Assembly: GCA_018970785.1 (NCBI GenBank)
Contig: JAGWVR010000001.1
Location: 1-64,000, forward strand
DNA: 64,000 bases
Direction of reading: 5' to 3'
DNA from: Planctomycetota bacterium
Lineage (GTDB): Bacteria; Planctomycetota; Planctomycetia; Pirellulales; UBA1268
Both the position numbers and the translations under genes were made by a program. This document shows positions 63,335 to 64,000 of the stretch, piece after piece (position 1 is the first letter of the stretch; the number at the start of each line of letters is the position of its first letter). The notes beneath the pieces were generated by a model. The model saw only the letters and a list, made by a program, of their open reading frames with translations, did no database searches and was not told the DNA's origin.

Positions 63335-64000
63335 ATGCCCGAACCGATCATCCGCGTCGAGAACCTGGGCAAGAAGTACCTGCTCAAGCACCGCCAGGCG
63401 ACTGAGCGATACCGTACGCTGCGGGACGTGTTAGCCGGTGGGCTGAAGTCTGGCTTCCGGCTGCTCAACCGGGACAACGCGGGCGACGGCAGCAGCACCG
63501 AGGAATTCTGGGCGCTGAAGGACGTCAGTTTTGACGTGAAGGAAGGCGAGGTCATCGGCATCATCGGGCGCAACGGTGCGGGAAAGAGCACGCTCCTCAA
63601 GGTCCTCTCCCGGATCACCGAACCGACCGTCGGTCGAGTAACCCTCAATGGCCGCGTGGCGAGCCTGCTGGAGGTGGGTACCGGGTTCCACCCTGAATTG
63701 ACCGGGCGGGAGAACGTCTACCTGAACGGATCGATCCTGGGAATGACCCGACGCGAGATCGCTCGCAAGTTCGACGAGATCGTGGGTTTCGCCGAGGTGG
63801 AGAAGTTCCTCGATACCCCGGTCAAGCGATACAGCTCGGGGATGTACGTTCGCCTGGCATTCGCGGTGGCGGCGCACCTGGAGCCGGAGATCCTGGTGGT
63901 AGACGAGGTGTTAGCCGTCGGCGATGCAGCCTTCCAGAAGAAGTGCCTGGGGAAGATGAACGAAGCGGCGAAAGGAGGCCGCACAGTACTGTTCGTCAGC
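63335..64000 (+). CDS. ABC polysaccharide export ATPase (Wzt/TagH-like), 3' end off the window
   Basis: The first 222 residues are present and open at the right edge. Visible motifs are IIRVENLGKKYLLKH, Walker A GRNGAGKSTLLKVLS, RVASLLEVGTGFHPELTGREN (a Wzt/TagH motif), signature YSSGMYVRLAFAVA and Walker B ILVVDEVLAVGD. The extra loop between the N-terminus and Walker A (about 25 residues with RTLRDVLAGGLK) is typical of this subfamily. A C-terminal glycan-binding domain, if any, is outside the window. It starts one base after the permease stop. Confidence 0.95.
   Translation, partial: MPEPIIRVENLGKKYLLKHRQATERYRTLRDVLAGGLKSGFRLLNRDNAGDGSSTEEFWALKDVSFDVKEGEVIGIIGRNGAGKSTLLKVLSRITEPTVGRVTLNGRVASLLEVGTGFHPELTGRENVYLNGSILGMTRREIARKFDEIVGFAEVEKFLDTPVKRYSSGMYVRLAFAVAAHLEPEILVVDEVLAVGDAAFQKKCLGKMNEAAKGGRTVLFVS

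Overview
The window is very GC-rich and its gene content points to a planctomycete, probably of the Pirellulales type. The evidence is two prepilin-like DUF1559 proteins, a DUF1570 metallopeptidase, paired TPR and CRTAC1 (FG-GAP/ASPIC-UnbV) genes, a sulfatase/esterase/Gfo-Idh-MocA glycan-use module, an orphan MraZ-like gene, and several small lipoproteins of planctomycete type. No rRNA, CRISPR array or transposase was found. There is one tRNA, Arg with anticodon UCG. Strong Shine-Dalgarno sites (AGGAGG-like) precede many genes, and GTG and TTG starts are common.

Layout, left part (1-18 kb). The window opens inside a secreted Gly/Met-repeat protein. dnaE follows, with an FHA protein upstream of it, then a DedA membrane protein, a membrane-anchored coiled-coil protein and tRNA-Arg. 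Next come two adjacent zinc metalloproteases without signal peptides (M4-like gluzincin and M43 pappalysin-like). After a 600-base gap holding a minus-strand terminator and a tiny ORF come a lipoprotein, DUF1559, a membrane-anchored hypothetical and a thioredoxin-like protein. A candidate small RNA with a strong terminator, a small membrane protein, a DUF1570 protease and a CinA/nucleotidyltransferase fusion close this part.

Middle (18-40 kb). A three-gene sugar module (oxidoreductase, TIM-barrel isomerase, MFS transporter) is followed by a YpfJ-type metallopeptidase, an NAD-binding/DUF2867 protein and a CDF zinc exporter. A second module carries an oxidoreductase, a secreted esterase, a sulfatase with an extra C-terminal domain, and a beta-propeller. 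On the minus strand lies a tandemly duplicated TPR-CRTAC1 cassette in which the genes overlap or abut. A small lipoprotein, a second DUF1559, an M42 aminopeptidase and the MraZ-like gene follow.

Right (40-64 kb). A large TPR/CHAT protein, whose CHAT catalytic residues look lost, is translationally coupled to a TauE/SafE transporter. Then come an ABC exporter pair, a TPR protein and secreted hypotheticals. From 49.9 kb to the end is a surface-glycan locus: a Wza-like outer-membrane export lipoprotein (divergent), a NusG-family antiterminator, a 4,6-dehydratase, a DegT aminotransferase, a WecA/MraY-like transferase, a PglC-like transferase, an acyl carrier protein, an AMP-forming ligase, an SDR reductase, a PglD-like acyltransferase, a PglK/MsbA-like ABC flippase, and Wzm/Wzt-type ABC export genes. 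The dehydratase-aminotransferase-PglC-PglD-PglK set matches the bacillosamine (Pgl) logic. The ACP-ligase-reductase trio inserted in it suggests an unusual acyl group on the amino sugar; this is the most interesting hypothesis in the window.

A roughly 96-base structured repeat occurs twice (about 40.0 and 59.4 kb) with covarying stem bases and looks like a REP-type element.
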